NCBI GenBank assembly: GCA_025603075.1 | Contig: MU626288.1 | Location: forward strand, 1-64,000 | Length of the DNA stretch: 64,000 nt | From: Neoconidiobolus thromboides FSU 785 | Lineage: Eukaryota > Entomophthoromycota > Entomophthoromycetes > Entomophthorales > Neoconidiobolaceae | Reading direction: 5' to 3' | Part shown: positions 11,592 through 23,203 of the stretch, one piece after another | How the letters are laid out: each line of letters opens with the position of its first letter | Position numbering within the stretch: position 1 is the first letter of the stretch | Notes under the pieces: generated by a model | What the model was told of the DNA's origin: nothing | Seen by the model: only the letters and a program-made list of their open reading frames with translations | Database searches by the model: none | Made by a program: the position numbers and the translations under genes

Positions 11592-13464
11592 TACTGTAGA
11601 ATTAATATTAGTAGTATTGATATTCTCTCTTTCTTTTAAAAAAATTAGAAAATCAAATTAAAACTAAAATTTAGAACCTTTTATTTTTATAACTAATTTT
11701 ATTCTGATCCCAGTATCTCAACTTCTTCCTCATTGGAGCAATCCATTTTTAGTCATTCTCCTAGTGAACAAGATTTATTAAGCATAAAAGCTAAATTAGT
11801 GATTTGTTCTGCTACTTTTTTTATGCAATTGGTTTTAAAGCTGGTACATCTCTATTTGGACTAAAGTAGCAATTCATTTAAGAATAATGTTTCACTAAAA
11901 TTATAAAGACAAACAAACTAACGGTAGAAACCAAGAGACAAATAGTTGAATCTAAAAGTTATTGCAAATTAAGTTGGAATAAAAGCGAAATAACTATACT
12001 TGCTTTAATAAATTTAATTACACACATCCACCACTTAATTTTTTTGATAAAATAAAAGATAATCCCCCTTCAGTTACCTGGTTTTATTGTTGACACTATC
12101 ATTAGAGTATGAGGTAAATAAAAAAGTGTTAAGCTATTAAAATAAAAGAGTATATTAAAATTATTATTTTTAAAGTGCTTTTTAACTCAGAAATAATCCA
12201 TTAAATATTATATTCACTTGAACATTTTAAGTTTCTAAATCTTATTTTAAACTCTATTTTAAAACAAAAAAGCCTAATTATTTTATAAATTTATTTAAAT
12301 TTAATTTGTTTTATATATAGTAGGACAAGTGTAAATATATTAAGTTTCAAACTATCTTTTAAACATGTATTAAATTAACTACAATTTTAATGTAAGTATA
12401 TTAAAATCTAGAAACTGATAATATTACTTTTTTATTTTCGTGTATGTTGAGACTGCTTTTTTAAATATTGTTTACTTTTAAATTAATATAGAAATTATAA
12501 AAAAACTTAATAACTGAGCTTTGGGCAACTTAGATTGTACTAAATTATCAGCTGATAGTTTGACCATTCCTTTTAATTTTGAAATTTCAATAATTCAATT
12601 ATATAAAACTATTCAAAATGAAATAAAAACTTGAACAAAGTTTATCAAAAACAGATACGCTGGTAAAGAAACCTTTAAAATTTCAGCAATTTTTTACTAA
12701 GCTCTTTTCAATTCCCACTTTCATAAGTCATCATAAATTACCCCACATTTTATATTTAATTTCTGTTTCCTATACTAATAAAGTGCATTTGAAAATTGAT
12801 GTTATTAAAATGATTTTTTTAAGAAAATCTTAAGAGTATAAAAATTGCTATTCTGTTAATTAATATTTTTTTATTCTTAAGGTCTAATATGATAGATCTT
12901 TTTAATAACGTTAGGGCTATTAGTCTGTTAAATTTAAAAAAAACTCTAAAAATACATTAGTGTCAATATAAAGAAAATAAATAGAGGACACTTTGAAGAT
13001 AATGTAATAGTAATATAGTTTTGTAAAATAATAGATTTTACTTAGTATACCCCCATTCCTTCAAATTTTGAAGAAATACAAATGTTGTTTTAAAGTCTTT
13101 AGTTTCTTCGTCTAAAAGAGAGAAAGTTAAGATAGGATGAAATAATGATTGTGAGTCAAATGTAGGGTTTTAAAAGAAATGGGCTAAACGATGTCATTGG
13201 ATTTATTAGCGTTTATTTAACTTTTGTTTTACAAATGTTATTATTAATAAAATGAAGTAATTTCAATTTTCAATTCCCAACTTAAATTTTCCTTTAATTG
13301 ATCTTAAAAAAATGATCAATCTCCAATCTTGTTCAATTTTTAATCAATTTATTTTGAACAAATTCAATAAAAAAGTTCACTTTTTATTCAATTTCTAACT
13401 TTCCAAAAATAAAATGGTATTAGGTAACTATAACTAGCAGTAATAATTTAACAGCAATTAAGAA
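11592..13464. other. Intergenic, no gene seen
   Basis: About 1.9 kb of A/T-rich DNA between two divergently oriented genes, so both promoters lie here. No conserved reading frame, MITE or RNA gene was recognised. Confidence 0.5.
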
Positions 13465-15927
13465 ATGGACTTAGATCGTTATCAAAACAAAAGAAAAAAG
13501 CGACTACGTGGTGCAGCTGCTATTAATCCTTTTGAAGCAGCTGAAATCCAAAATGAAGTATTAGATAATTCTACAACAAATAAAATTTTAGCTATTGATG
13601 GTCAAGAATCTACAAGTACAGATGCTAAGTTTATACTACCTCAATTATCACAACAGGATACTGTTTTAGAAAAAGCAGATGAGGGAGTGGAGAAAAACGA
13701 GAGTATAGAAGGCAGAAAAGTGAATTTAAGTCCGACTATTACAGCTATTTTAACTGCAAGAAGAAGAACGAAAGAGGTCTCATTTACAGAAGATAAAAGG
13801 GATAGTTTAAATTTAAGTACCAGAAAAGGTAATTACAATTGAGTTTTAGGTAAAATTGATTTAAGTTTTATTATTTAGATAACTCTATTAGCTTAACGGA
13901 TAATTCACTAAATGCCAGTGGAATTTTAAAAAGAAATTTAGAGCATAATAATGATATATCAGTATCTTCTATTTCTTATATGAATCATGACACCTTAAAA
14001 TATATAATTTCTAATACTTCAAAAAATAATAAGGAAAATAGTTATAATGAATTAAATGAAATAATTAAAAGTATGAGTAGTGTGGAATTAAGGAATTCGG
14101 AAGTAAATTAAATTTAGTTTTTAATAAAGCAAAATACTAATGTTTTACCAAAGCATGGCTCAAGTACCGTACCAGCGGATTTAGATGAATTTTTTGATAA
14201 TGTTAATAATGAGCGTAAAAAAGTAAATTAAAATAAGACAAGTATTATTATTTAATACTTAATTATTATTCATAGGAAATAAGTAATATAGTTGAAGAAG
14301 ATGTAGTAATTGATAACAATGAAACAATGGATATAAGTAATATATCGAAAGGTAAAATAGAATTTATGTTGATGATATTTATTTACTTATTATAATATAA
14401 TAGAAGAATTAGATAAAGTATTATATAAAATGTCCGAAAAATCAATATCTCCATGGGAAATTGATTCGGATGAAGAAGAAAAGATAAGATTAAGTATATC
14501 TAAACATCGATCTGAAGATAATGAGATATCTAAAGATCAGATGGAATTTAAAAATCAATTTAATAATAAGAAGAATTATCCAGTTAAATTAAATCCACCA
14601 AAATTTCAAAATCCTAAAAGAATTGATGAAGAAAAAGATGAATTTAGTTCAAGTTCCAATTCGAATAAAAGACAGCAAACAAATAAAAATAATAATAAAG
14701 AAAAGAAGAAAGATAACGAAATTAAGGACAGTTTACTTATAATAAAAAAAGTAGATAATATCATTGACAAAAACAACTCAATAATAAATAATAAAGACCG
14801 ATCATTTGAAATTAAATCTTCAAAAGAAAAAACAGATAATGATAATTGGAAAAATAAAACCATATCATCAGAAGAAAATAATTCATTCTATGAAGATAAT
14901 AATATACAAACAGATAGTAGTCAAAGTAGATTACCAATAATAAATAAGCAACCTATAAAGGTTATTAAACCATTAAATAAAGAAGTAATTAAACTAAAAG
15001 AAAGAGGAGAGATAATAAAACAAAAAGAGTTATTATCGAAAAGGATTAAAGATAGTTTAAAAGATGTAACTATTCCTTTGAAAAATAAGTCATCTTCATC
15101 AAAATCTCAAGCAGATATTGTAAGTCATGAATTGTTACAAGTTATTAATCAATATTGGTAATCAATATGTTTACATTAAGTATTCTTTATTTATTAATAT
15201 TTATTATTTTAGTATGGAAAATAATTTTAACTCCGATTTAATAAAAGATATCAATTTATTTAAAGGGGCATTTGAAACTGGAATAATTGAAATGGAACAA
15301 CAACAAATGGAATATTCTACATTAACAAAAGAGTTAATGATAATTCGAAAAGAACAAAATGAATTAAGACAAGAACTATTGAATTTAAGGCAAGAATCTT
15401 GTAATATAAATAATGAAATTAATAAAACATTAAAATTACATCATCAATCTCAAATAAATCAATTGGTAAGGGAATATCAATTTAATAATTTATCACTTAC
15501 TTTAATTTTAATTTTGTTAGAAAATGGAAGAATCACATGATTATGTTAATCAATTAAAAAAATTTCAATATTTACAAAAAAAACAAGATGAAAAAGATAT
15601 CAATAATGATAATAATGATATCACATTGTTTAATCAAACTTGGGTAAGTTATTGTGTTTTTGTATATGAAAAAACATATTTAGTTTTTTTTAAATAGTTA
15701 AATTTAAATTCGGATTTAGCTATTTTAAGACAACGTTTAGGTTTAAATCCTTTGCCTGGTGTTAAGGGTAAGTATTTAATTTTATGATATCATATTATTT
15801 TTTTATTGAAATCTAATATTATTTAGATGATATTATAGATAATAATAATAGTGAAGCTATAATAACTCATTCAACAATACAAGAATTACAAAAATTAAAC
15901 GATGAATTAGATAGGCTTTTATCTTAA
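13465..15927 (+). CDS. Coiled-coil protein with KNL1-like short motifs
   Basis: About nine exons, roughly 680 residues. The N-terminus is basic (MDLDRYQNKRKKRLRGAAA, then INPFEAAEIQNEV). A stretch with EVSFTED and, about 35 residues on, ASGILKRN resembles the RVSF and [S/G]ILK PP1-docking motifs of KNL1/Spc7, and MDISNIS loosely resembles an MELT-type repeat. The middle (14430-15160) is Lys/Asn/Ser/Asp-rich and probably disordered. The C-terminal 200 residues form a coiled coil (MIIRKEQNELRQELLNLRQE) followed by LAILRQRLGLNPLPGV and a final helix LQKLNDELDRLLS. A kinetochore scaffold is possible, but the motifs are short and no RWD domain was recognised. Introns were placed by GT/AG and frame. 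The one after RNSE is 50 nt with a TACTAAT branch site. Confidence 0.6.
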
Positions 15928-16360
15928 AAATCAATTGATTTGAATTTAACATAAAAAATATTGAAGTCAAACTTTAACATTTATGTTTTTAACATAAAGT
16001 TAGATATAAGGTATTGATCCGTGTTTAGTTTTTTTAAAATATTAGTAAATCAAAGAATAAGAGGTTGTTTATTATTAGTATTATTGAATCACAATTCTAC
16101 TATTCATATTTATTGTTATAGTTTATTTTATTTAAATTTTAATAATTCATTACTATTTTATTCTAATAAAGTGTTTACATAAAAATATCTAAATCAATTG
16201 TTAGTAAATAATTAATACTTTGATTTCAAATTAATTATAAGATTAATAATTCTATAATAACATAAAGCTAAATTATTTAGTTTATTTAATTCAAATAATA
16301 AAGATAAAAAAAGATTAATTTAAGTATTACATTAGATAAACAAATTAAATCATATAATAT
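15928..16360. other. Convergent 3' region
   Basis: Lies between the stop codons of the KNL1-like gene and VAM7. It is A/T-rich, presumably the two 3' untranslated regions, with nothing else seen. Confidence 0.5.
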
Positions 16361-17401
16361 TTAATTAATTTTTCTAACATTACTAGAAGTCTTCTTTAGT
16401 TTTTGATCAGTATTGTTTAAATCTTGATCCACTTGATTTAATAATTGATTATGATATTCTAATTCATTTCCAATTTCGCTGCCAATTTTATGTTGTCTTT
16501 TTAAAATATCTGAAAACTGATTTAAATATAAATTTTGTTCTTCCATTTTATTTTTTTGTAATTGTAATAATCCTTCATTGTCTAATGCTTTAGTTTCTTT
16601 AGTTTCCGTTATATTCTTACCAAATTTTCTTTTAGATATTGGCTTATTAAACAACTCTCCTCTATCACTTTGTACTGAACTTCTACCACTAGTTGGATTG
16701 GAGTTTTCTCTAGCTGAAGTACGTTGTATTAATTTGTTTAACACTGATTTTTCATCTTCTAATTTTGATAAAATATCTCTTCTTCTTAATTCTTCACCAG
16801 GAGTTAACTGAGTTTTACTTTGAGTTAAAGTTTTATCTAATTCATTAATATTAGCTGTTAAAGTCATACATAATTTTCTAGCTTGAGCTGTTAATTGATG
16901 AGCTAAACTTAAATCTTTATCATTAAAACATTGCTCTCTTTTTGTAATTATACTTCTAATTTCAATAGCTATATTTTGTGTGTTTTTTAATTCTTTTAAC
17001 CAACCTTCCGAAGATATGTTATTATCTAAGTTATTATTGTTTTTTGAAATAGGTACTAATAAAAACTCATTAAATAAATTGGATTCTCTCCAAGCTGGAT
17101 TACTACATAATAAAATGCCTCTTAGATAAACTTCAATACCAATTTGACGATCTTCTACAAAAGCAGGGTCTGCAAAACTAATACATGTAAACCAAGAGCT
17201 TTTTCCTGGTAATTGTTCTGGTAATGGTGATCTGATCTTTTTTAATTTTAAATCTAATTCATAGAACTCAGAATATCGATGTTTAACTTTCCAACTTCTT
17301 ACATTTGTTTTGATTTCAATAATATATTCAATATGTTGGCTAGGTAAATTGATTAATTCCGCTCCAATAACGCTAACGTTTTTAATAATATCATGGCTCA
17401 T
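16361..17401 (-). CDS. Vam7-like PX-domain Qc-SNARE
   Basis: Single exon, 346 residues, close to yeast Vam7 in length and layout. The N-terminal PX domain (about residues 5-120) shows RSWKVKHRYSEFYEL, the RYSEF phosphoinositide-binding core, then LPEQLPGKS and RQIGIEVYLRGIL. A linker helix region with DKTLTQSK and LSKLEDEKSVL follows. The C-terminal SNARE motif (about 285-345) reads LYLNQFSDILKRQHKIGSEI, then LEYHNQLLNQVDQDLNNTDQ, with a Gln at the expected zero-layer position and no transmembrane anchor. Vam7 is recruited to PI3P on the vacuole and works with HOPS in homotypic vacuole fusion. The start is the only upstream Met in frame. It is intronless, unlike most neighbours. Confidence 0.9.
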   Translation of the reverse strand: MSHDIIKNVSVIGAELINLPSQHIEYIIEIKTNVRSWKVKHRYSEFYELDLKLKKIRSPLPEQLPGKSSWFTCISFADPAFVEDRQIGIEVYLRGILLCSNPAWRESNLFNEFLLVPISKNNNNLDNNISSEGWLKELKNTQNIAIEIRSIITKREQCFNDKDLSLAHQLTAQARKLCMTLTANINELDKTLTQSKTQLTPGEELRRRDILSKLEDEKSVLNKLIQRTSARENSNPTSGRSSVQSDRGELFNKPISKRKFGKNITETKETKALDNEGLLQLQKNKMEEQNLYLNQFSDILKRQHKIGSEIGNELEYHNQLLNQVDQDLNNTDQKLKKTSSNVRKIN

Positions 17402-18529
17402 CGTTAAAATAGTTGGAAATTTTAAAAAAATAACTAAATTTGAAAACTAAAGCAATTTATAAGCTAAAGAATGACATCATTTTGACGGAGATTTAATCTA
17501 TTTTCCTAGCTTTTGTATTAATTTGGATTTTATAAATATTATCTTCAATAGGTTTCTTGAAACTTTATAACAGTCAAGATTTTACTGCTGCTTAATAGTA
17601 TTTATCAAATACTCTAAAAATAATGTGTTTGTTATTTTCCATAAAGCAGAATAATTTTCATGAGATATAGTTTAGCTTTTTCCTCATAATTAATATGTTC
17701 AAAGCTCCAATTTTCAATTAAAAAACTAATCTTTATTTTTAATTAAAAGTAAGATTATATTATAAGTACACAATACAAGCCTTTTTATGCTTTATTTTTC
17801 ATTTCTTTACATCATTTACTTTGATTATTTTTAAAATAAAATTTCAGCAACTTTAAAAGACTTAATAGAAACTTAACAGGAACATTTTTGGGGCTATAAG
17901 GAAGAACTTACAGCTAATGCAACTCTTTTATGATCTATTTGACTATTAATTTATGAAAAAAAATTATGTCAAAATTCAGCCAAGTATAAGAAATAGGTTC
18001 TAAAGAAATTCGCTATATATAATCTACTTATAAAAATTAGCGCTAAAAAAATCGCAAAAGTGTTGTAACAGGCTATATCTTACCATCAACTTAAAATTTC
18101 GTTTCATTCAAAAAGGTTTCAATGCATTCGGTTTTAAAAAGGAAGTTTAATCTATTAAGCTTGATTGAACTTTTAGCTTTCATTTTTAAATATTAACATC
18201 AATTCTTTTCTTAAACTCGGTTGAATTGAAGACAGATAAGGGCTTCAACTTCAATTATATTGTACAAAAAGAATTCGACCATTTATTTAATATTAGGTAG
18301 GAAGGGAATTGAAATGGATTAAAAGAATTCGTTTTAGATAGTATGTCCTCAATTATCTAAAGCTAAGAGCTTAAGTTAAATAGACTGTATCAATAAGTTG
18401 AATAAAAGCAACTATCTTGAATTTTGAATGGATACTTTTATATTAAATTCAGGTTAGAATATCAAATAGAGTAAGAAAAAAAAAGTCAAGATTAAGGAAT
18501 TAATATCGTTCGAAGCTATAATAAAACTA
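17402..18529. other. Intergenic before the transposase-derived loci
   Basis: A/T-rich, holds the VAM7 promoter. No gene, terminal inverted repeat or MITE was recognised. Confidence 0.5.
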
Positions 18530-20076
18530 ATGAACAAATTAAAAACGAATTAATAAGATTAATAATTAAACAAGGAGTTTCTATAAAAGAAGCAGTAAAG
18601 CGATTATCAATCAATTATTATACTACAGGGATCATAATATCTCAAGGAAAAAGAAATTAAGAAAAGCAATAAAGTTAGGTGAAATCAATATTGAAAAAGA
18701 TGAAAAATTAAAAAAGTTTGCCGACAAATGTAATAAAAAAATCGACAAGTTGAATAAAAGAAAATTAAGTTAGTAAATAGACAAAATGTATATAAAAGAT
18801 TCAGATAAACTATTGTTTATTAGTTATGGTAACTCACTTAGTACTCTTTTACAAGAAAAAGTAAAATAAAAAAATTGTAAGTGCAATAAACTGTTATAAT
18901 GAAACTTGGATGAATTAAGTATCTAGTAAGAAGATGAATTTAGCAAATAAGAAGATAGTAAATTTAATACACAGCAGGACTATGACTTTGGTGCCTTGAG
19001 AGATAGTGAATTAAGTAGCCTTGAAGATGGCGAAACAAGCATACAGGAGGAGAATGAAACAAGTAAAGTCAAAAACCTTCAAAAAAAATGGTAAGATAAA
19101 TAATTTATTATCACTATTCAAGGATCAAGAAATGTTTACATGATGTATTGGGGCAATTACCAGATAACAATAGTAATATAAATGTGATTCTTTAGAAGAG
19201 AGAAAAGATCTAACAAGGATGCAGAATTGGGAAACAAAAGGATAAGTAATTGTTTGATTTTAATGGGACGAGCTATAATAGAAGTCGAAAAGATTATTGA
19301 GGAGAATCATAAATATACTTTAGACCAAATACAAATAATACGTATGATCGAATATGGGTTAAAGTGAAGCTAACTTTAATAAGTGATACATCAAAATCAT
19401 TAAGAATCATGATTAATAACTCAAACAATATTACAGATAAAATAAATGAAGGATCCATAGTATCTAAAAGAGCAAGATATTTAAATATTTTATGAAAAAT
19501 TGCTTTAGAGATATTGATAAATGTTTATTTATTTATCAACCAGGATTCAATTTTTGTTTAAAAAAACTAACTGAGCAATTAATTGGTGAAATGAATATAT
19601 TCCAACTATAAAAGATAAAAGTCAAACTTTAATATTGGGAATATCTTGAAAAGAGACTGTACATTCTATTATACCAGGTGAAATTCATAAAAGCTTTACT
19701 CTTATTAATTTAACTATAAAATTAGCTATTGTTTTAGATGAAGACCAGAAGGTATAAGAACCTCACATAATTTTGGATAATACTAGAATAGATAATAGAT
19801 CAAGTAAAACTATTTTTAAGTGGTACTAAGGATCAATTACATTTTTTAGCACCTTATTCTTGTATATTAAATCCAAAACATCTTTTTTCTTGTATTAAGA
19901 AATTTATTAGGAGTTATTTATTGTGAAATTCAAATGGATCTCAAACTATTGATGTTGATTTAAAAGATATTATTAGACATACAGTTCTAACAGTAAACAA
20001 ATAGGATTCCATAGAACATTTCGAATATATGGTAAAGAATATATTGTTAGCTTTGTATAAAGTTTTATTTGAGCAA
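18530..20076 (+). pseudogene. Decayed DDE_3 transposase-like paralogue
   Basis: Broken relative of the intact frame at 20870-23203, about 800 bp upstream in the same orientation. Recognisable fragments in order are: an HTH repeat (LIRLIIKQGVSIKEAVKRLS, near 18550), an acidic stretch (near 18960-19070), the winged helix (EVEKIIEENHKYTLDQIQII, near 19285), DKCLFIYQPGFNFCLKK near the first catalytic site (Tyr where Asp is expected), DNTRID at the second, and FLAPYSCILNPKHLF at the third, where the Glu is lost. It ends MVKNILLALYKVLF. Frameshifts and stop codons separate the pieces. Nucleotide similarity to the intact copy is still obvious, so the two derive from one family. No restored reading is offered. 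Confidence 0.85.
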
Positions 20077-20869
20077 CTTAAATTTGAGCAAATAAATTAT
20101 GAAATAATTTTAGTCTATGCTTTACAAAACGTTGATAGCTTTGTTGTGATTTCTTATTATTTTGTACTGATTAAGCTTAAAATTGAAATATCTTTTTAGT
20201 TTTTTGATTACTATAGTAATTATTTCAATTAGAAAAGCTAAAATATTTTATAGTATTTTAATTTAAAAAAGAAAAAGAATGGATATGTATTTGTACTGAA
20301 TTTGTTATAAAAGGCAACTTTTATCTATAAAGAAGGACTTCAGTTTTATAAAATAGTTGATTTTAAATAATTTTTTTTGGAATTTTTTTTATTTAGAGGA
20401 TAGTTGCAGGTTTCCTATACCTTTTCACTTATTCAGTTTATTTACCTTCTACTTGCTTTCAAAAATGAACTACTTGGGAATTTATCTTCAAAGGTTTTTA
20501 AAAAATTGCAGATTTCATGCTAAAACGCAACTTAAAAATGAACAGCACATTAGAAAGTAGAAATTTATTTTATAAATAAATTCCAGTTTTAAAAATATTA
20601 ACTTTAGTTTTTTTTAAACGTAATTGAATTAAGGACTGGGCGGACTTTTAATGTCAATAAAACTTATATAAGAAGAACTTAAATATATATTTCAAGATCA
20701 GGTAAGATGGAAGCTAGATTGAATAAATTTAGTCCTTTTTAGATTAAATTCTAACAACTATGAAACTAAACCTTTTGATCAGATGTTTTCAAGCAATAAA
20801 ATAAATATTTATTTTAATCTAAGCAAGCTGTATTATATTTTAATTTTAACTATTTAATTTTAGATCCCA
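20077..20869. other. Spacer between the two transposase-derived loci
   Basis: No terminal inverted repeats matching either flank are visible. A possible 5'-UTR intron runs from GTAAGATGG at about 20702 to TTTAATTTTAG at about 20863, eight bases before the start codon. Confidence 0.4.
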
Positions 20870-23203
20870 ATGTCAAATGAAATAACAGATCTAAATAATA
20901 TGCTAGGAGATTATGGGGGTCAAAACAATGGTAAAATGAACAGCGAAGCTGAACAAAAGCTATTTGATTTAGTAACTAATCAAGGAATGTCAATAAAAGA
21001 AGCATCTGAGCGGTTGTGTATTGGTTATAGCGCTGCTTATTATAGTGTTACTCAAGAGAGAATGAGGCTGAAAAAAGTTTTAAGTGTATTAGAAGCAAGC
21101 GCAAAAAAAGATGACAGCCTTATGGAATCCCCAGTTAAGCCTTATAATAAAAAAAACAATAAGAGCAATGAGTGTTTATCAGGATTGGTAATTAGTCAAG
21201 GTATGCCAATAAAAGAAACAGGGGAAAAGGTATTTATCGGCCATTCGAAAACATATCATAAAGTTAAGAAAGGAAGGAAGAGATTAAAAAAGGGCGTAGA
21301 TTTAGGGGAATTAGGTACACAAAAAGATAAAAAACCAGAAGAAACACTTGCTAGGTTTTATAATAGAACAGAATATGAGGTTAAAGAGGATCTGTTAAAG
21401 CTAATGATTAAAAAAGGAAAATCTATAAAAGAAGCATCAGAGGAGCTGTCTATTAGCTATGCTACTGCAGAGGATATTGCTTTACAAGCAAAAAAGAACT
21501 TAGTGGAACTTGTAGCTTTAGGAAAAATCGATTTGGAGAATCGTGTTAATTTAAAAAGGTTTCTTGGTCAAATGCGTAATGAAATAGTTGTCAATAATAA
21601 TAACAATAATAAATTATCGAGGCTATTTAATGAAAAAGGAAACTCTACAAACGAAACAGTAGAAAAGTTGTTTATTTATAATAAAGCTGAAGGTAATTAC
21701 GAATACAACCAAAAAGAGAATTTAAATGCAGAAAAAGTAAGCAATCGAAATAGTAAAGTAATAGGTGCTCAGAAAAATGATGAATCAAATTTACGAAAAG
21801 AAAATGAAATAATTGTAATTGATGATGATGAAATAATTGTAATAAATGATGATGATATAAGTTTTCAAGAAATCCAAGAAATAAATAAAACTAGATATAC
21901 AAATATCAAGAAAGATTTCGGAGTAGATACACAAAAAGACAACGAAATAATTGTAATAGAGGATGATGAATCAATTTCAATAGAGGATGATAAGCTAAGT
22001 TTTCATGAAATTAAAGGAAAAAATGGAATCAAAGATCCTCAAAAGGATAGTAGAATCGATCAAATTAATATTAATAGCTCAATTTTACCAACCAAGAATC
22101 AAAAAATAGTTATAAAGGATGTATCAGAGCAGTTGCTAGTTAATTTCAATGGAATAAATAAAATTATATATCCTCAAAAGGAAGGTAGCATAGATGATAT
22201 CAACATAAATAATTTAATGGTCCCAATTGAAAATCAAAAAGTAGCTATAAAAGATGCATTGGAACAGTCGTCTGCCATCTTCAAAGAAACAAAGGTGACT
22301 ATTTGGAATGAAAAAAAAACTAATACAGAGATAAAGACAGAAAATAAAATAGTGACTGATTATTCAGTTTTAATGGAGCAGGCTACTTTAGAAATTGAAA
22401 AAATTATTGAGGAGAATTGTAAATATACTTTAGATCAATTACAAATGATATTGTATAATCGAATAGGGGTTAAATTGGAGTTGGCTTCAATAAGTAATGC
22501 ATTGGAGTCACTAAAAGTAATATTTAGGGGGTCAAGTTGTGTTTTGGACAAAATAAATGAAGAGTTTATTGTATCTAAAAGAGCTGAATATGCTATGCAT
22601 TTTATTCAACATTGTTTTAACCATATCGATGAATGTATATTCATTCATGAATCTGGGTTTGATTTTCATTTAAACAAAACAACTGAACAATCAATTGGCG
22701 AAGCGAACATACCTGTAGCTATTCCAACTATGAAAGATAGAAGCCAAACTTTAATATTAGCAATTTCTCGAAAAGGAGTTGTACATTACACTTTTTCTGA
22801 TGAAATGCGTAAAAGCGTTAATTTTACTAAATTTATTATAGGGCTAATTACTATCCTCGATAAAGATCAAAGTATGCATGGGTTTCATATAATATTAGAT
22901 GATACTAGGGTTCATGGTGCTGAGATAGCAAAAAAGATTTTAAGTGGCACTAAGCATCAGCTACATTTTTTAGCACCTTATTCCTATATGTTGAATCCTT
23001 CAGAACTGTTTTTTTCATTTATTAAAGGATTTATCAGGACTTGTTTATCCTCAAATTTGGATATATCCCAAGATATAGCAATTGATGTAAAAGATGTTAT
23101 TGATTATGCGATTTCAACAGTTAGTAAATTAGATTGCATAGAATATTTTGATCATATGATGAAGAATATATTATTAGCTTTACAAAGAGTTCCTTTTGAC
23201 TAA
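20870..23203 (+). CDS. Transposase-derived DDE_3 protein with four HTH repeats
   Basis: Intronless, 777 residues. The N-terminal half has four related HTH-like repeats at about 28-60, 101-133, 172-204 and 247-276 (pattern L-x2-L-x4-G-x-SIKEA-x-E-x-L-x-I), the last degenerate. A linker follows with runs such as EIIVIDDDE, IIVINDDD and EIIVIEDDE (about 311-375), which fit SUMO-interacting motifs. A 45-residue segment is then duplicated in tandem (389-433 and 434-478). A Tc1/IS630-type winged helix (about 502-550, EIEKIIEENCKYTLDQLQMI) precedes the DDE_3 fold: IFIHESGFDF (588-597), IILDDTRVH (D677), and FLAPYSYMLNPSELFFSFIK (E712). D677 and E712 have the 34-residue spacing of DD34E elements, but the first Asp is His593. 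Either the enzyme is inactive or the protein is a domesticated DNA-binding protein. No flanking terminal inverted repeat was found. Confidence 0.85.
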   Translation: MSNEITDLNNMLGDYGGQNNGKMNSEAEQKLFDLVTNQGMSIKEASERLCIGYSAAYYSVTQERMRLKKVLSVLEASAKKDDSLMESPVKPYNKKNNKSNECLSGLVISQGMPIKETGEKVFIGHSKTYHKVKKGRKRLKKGVDLGELGTQKDKKPEETLARFYNRTEYEVKEDLLKLMIKKGKSIKEASEELSISYATAEDIALQAKKNLVELVALGKIDLENRVNLKRFLGQMRNEIVVNNNNNNKLSRLFNEKGNSTNETVEKLFIYNKAEGNYEYNQKENLNAEKVSNRNSKVIGAQKNDESNLRKENEIIVIDDDEIIVINDDDISFQEIQEINKTRYTNIKKDFGVDTQKDNEIIVIEDDESISIEDDKLSFHEIKGKNGIKDPQKDSRIDQININSSILPTKNQKIVIKDVSEQLLVNFNGINKIIYPQKEGSIDDININNLMVPIENQKVAIKDALEQSSAIFKETKVTIWNEKKTNTEIKTENKIVTDYSVLMEQATLEIEKIIEENCKYTLDQLQMILYNRIGVKLELASISNALESLKVIFRGSSCVLDKINEEFIVSKRAEYAMHFIQHCFNHIDECIFIHESGFDFHLNKTTEQSIGEANIPVAIPTMKDRSQTLILAISRKGVVHYTFSDEMRKSVNFTKFIIGLITILDKDQSMHGFHIILDDTRVHGAEIAKKILSGTKHQLHFLAPYSYMLNPSELFFSFIKGFIRTCLSSNLDISQDIAIDVKDVIDYAISTVSKLDCIEYFDHMMKNILLALQRVPFD

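Noticed and set aside
14095-14155. A 27-nt micro-intron in the KNL1-like gene
   Set aside because: A 50-nt intron using the same donor, a TACTAAT branch site and the AG at about 14151 also keeps frame and matches the usual intron size.
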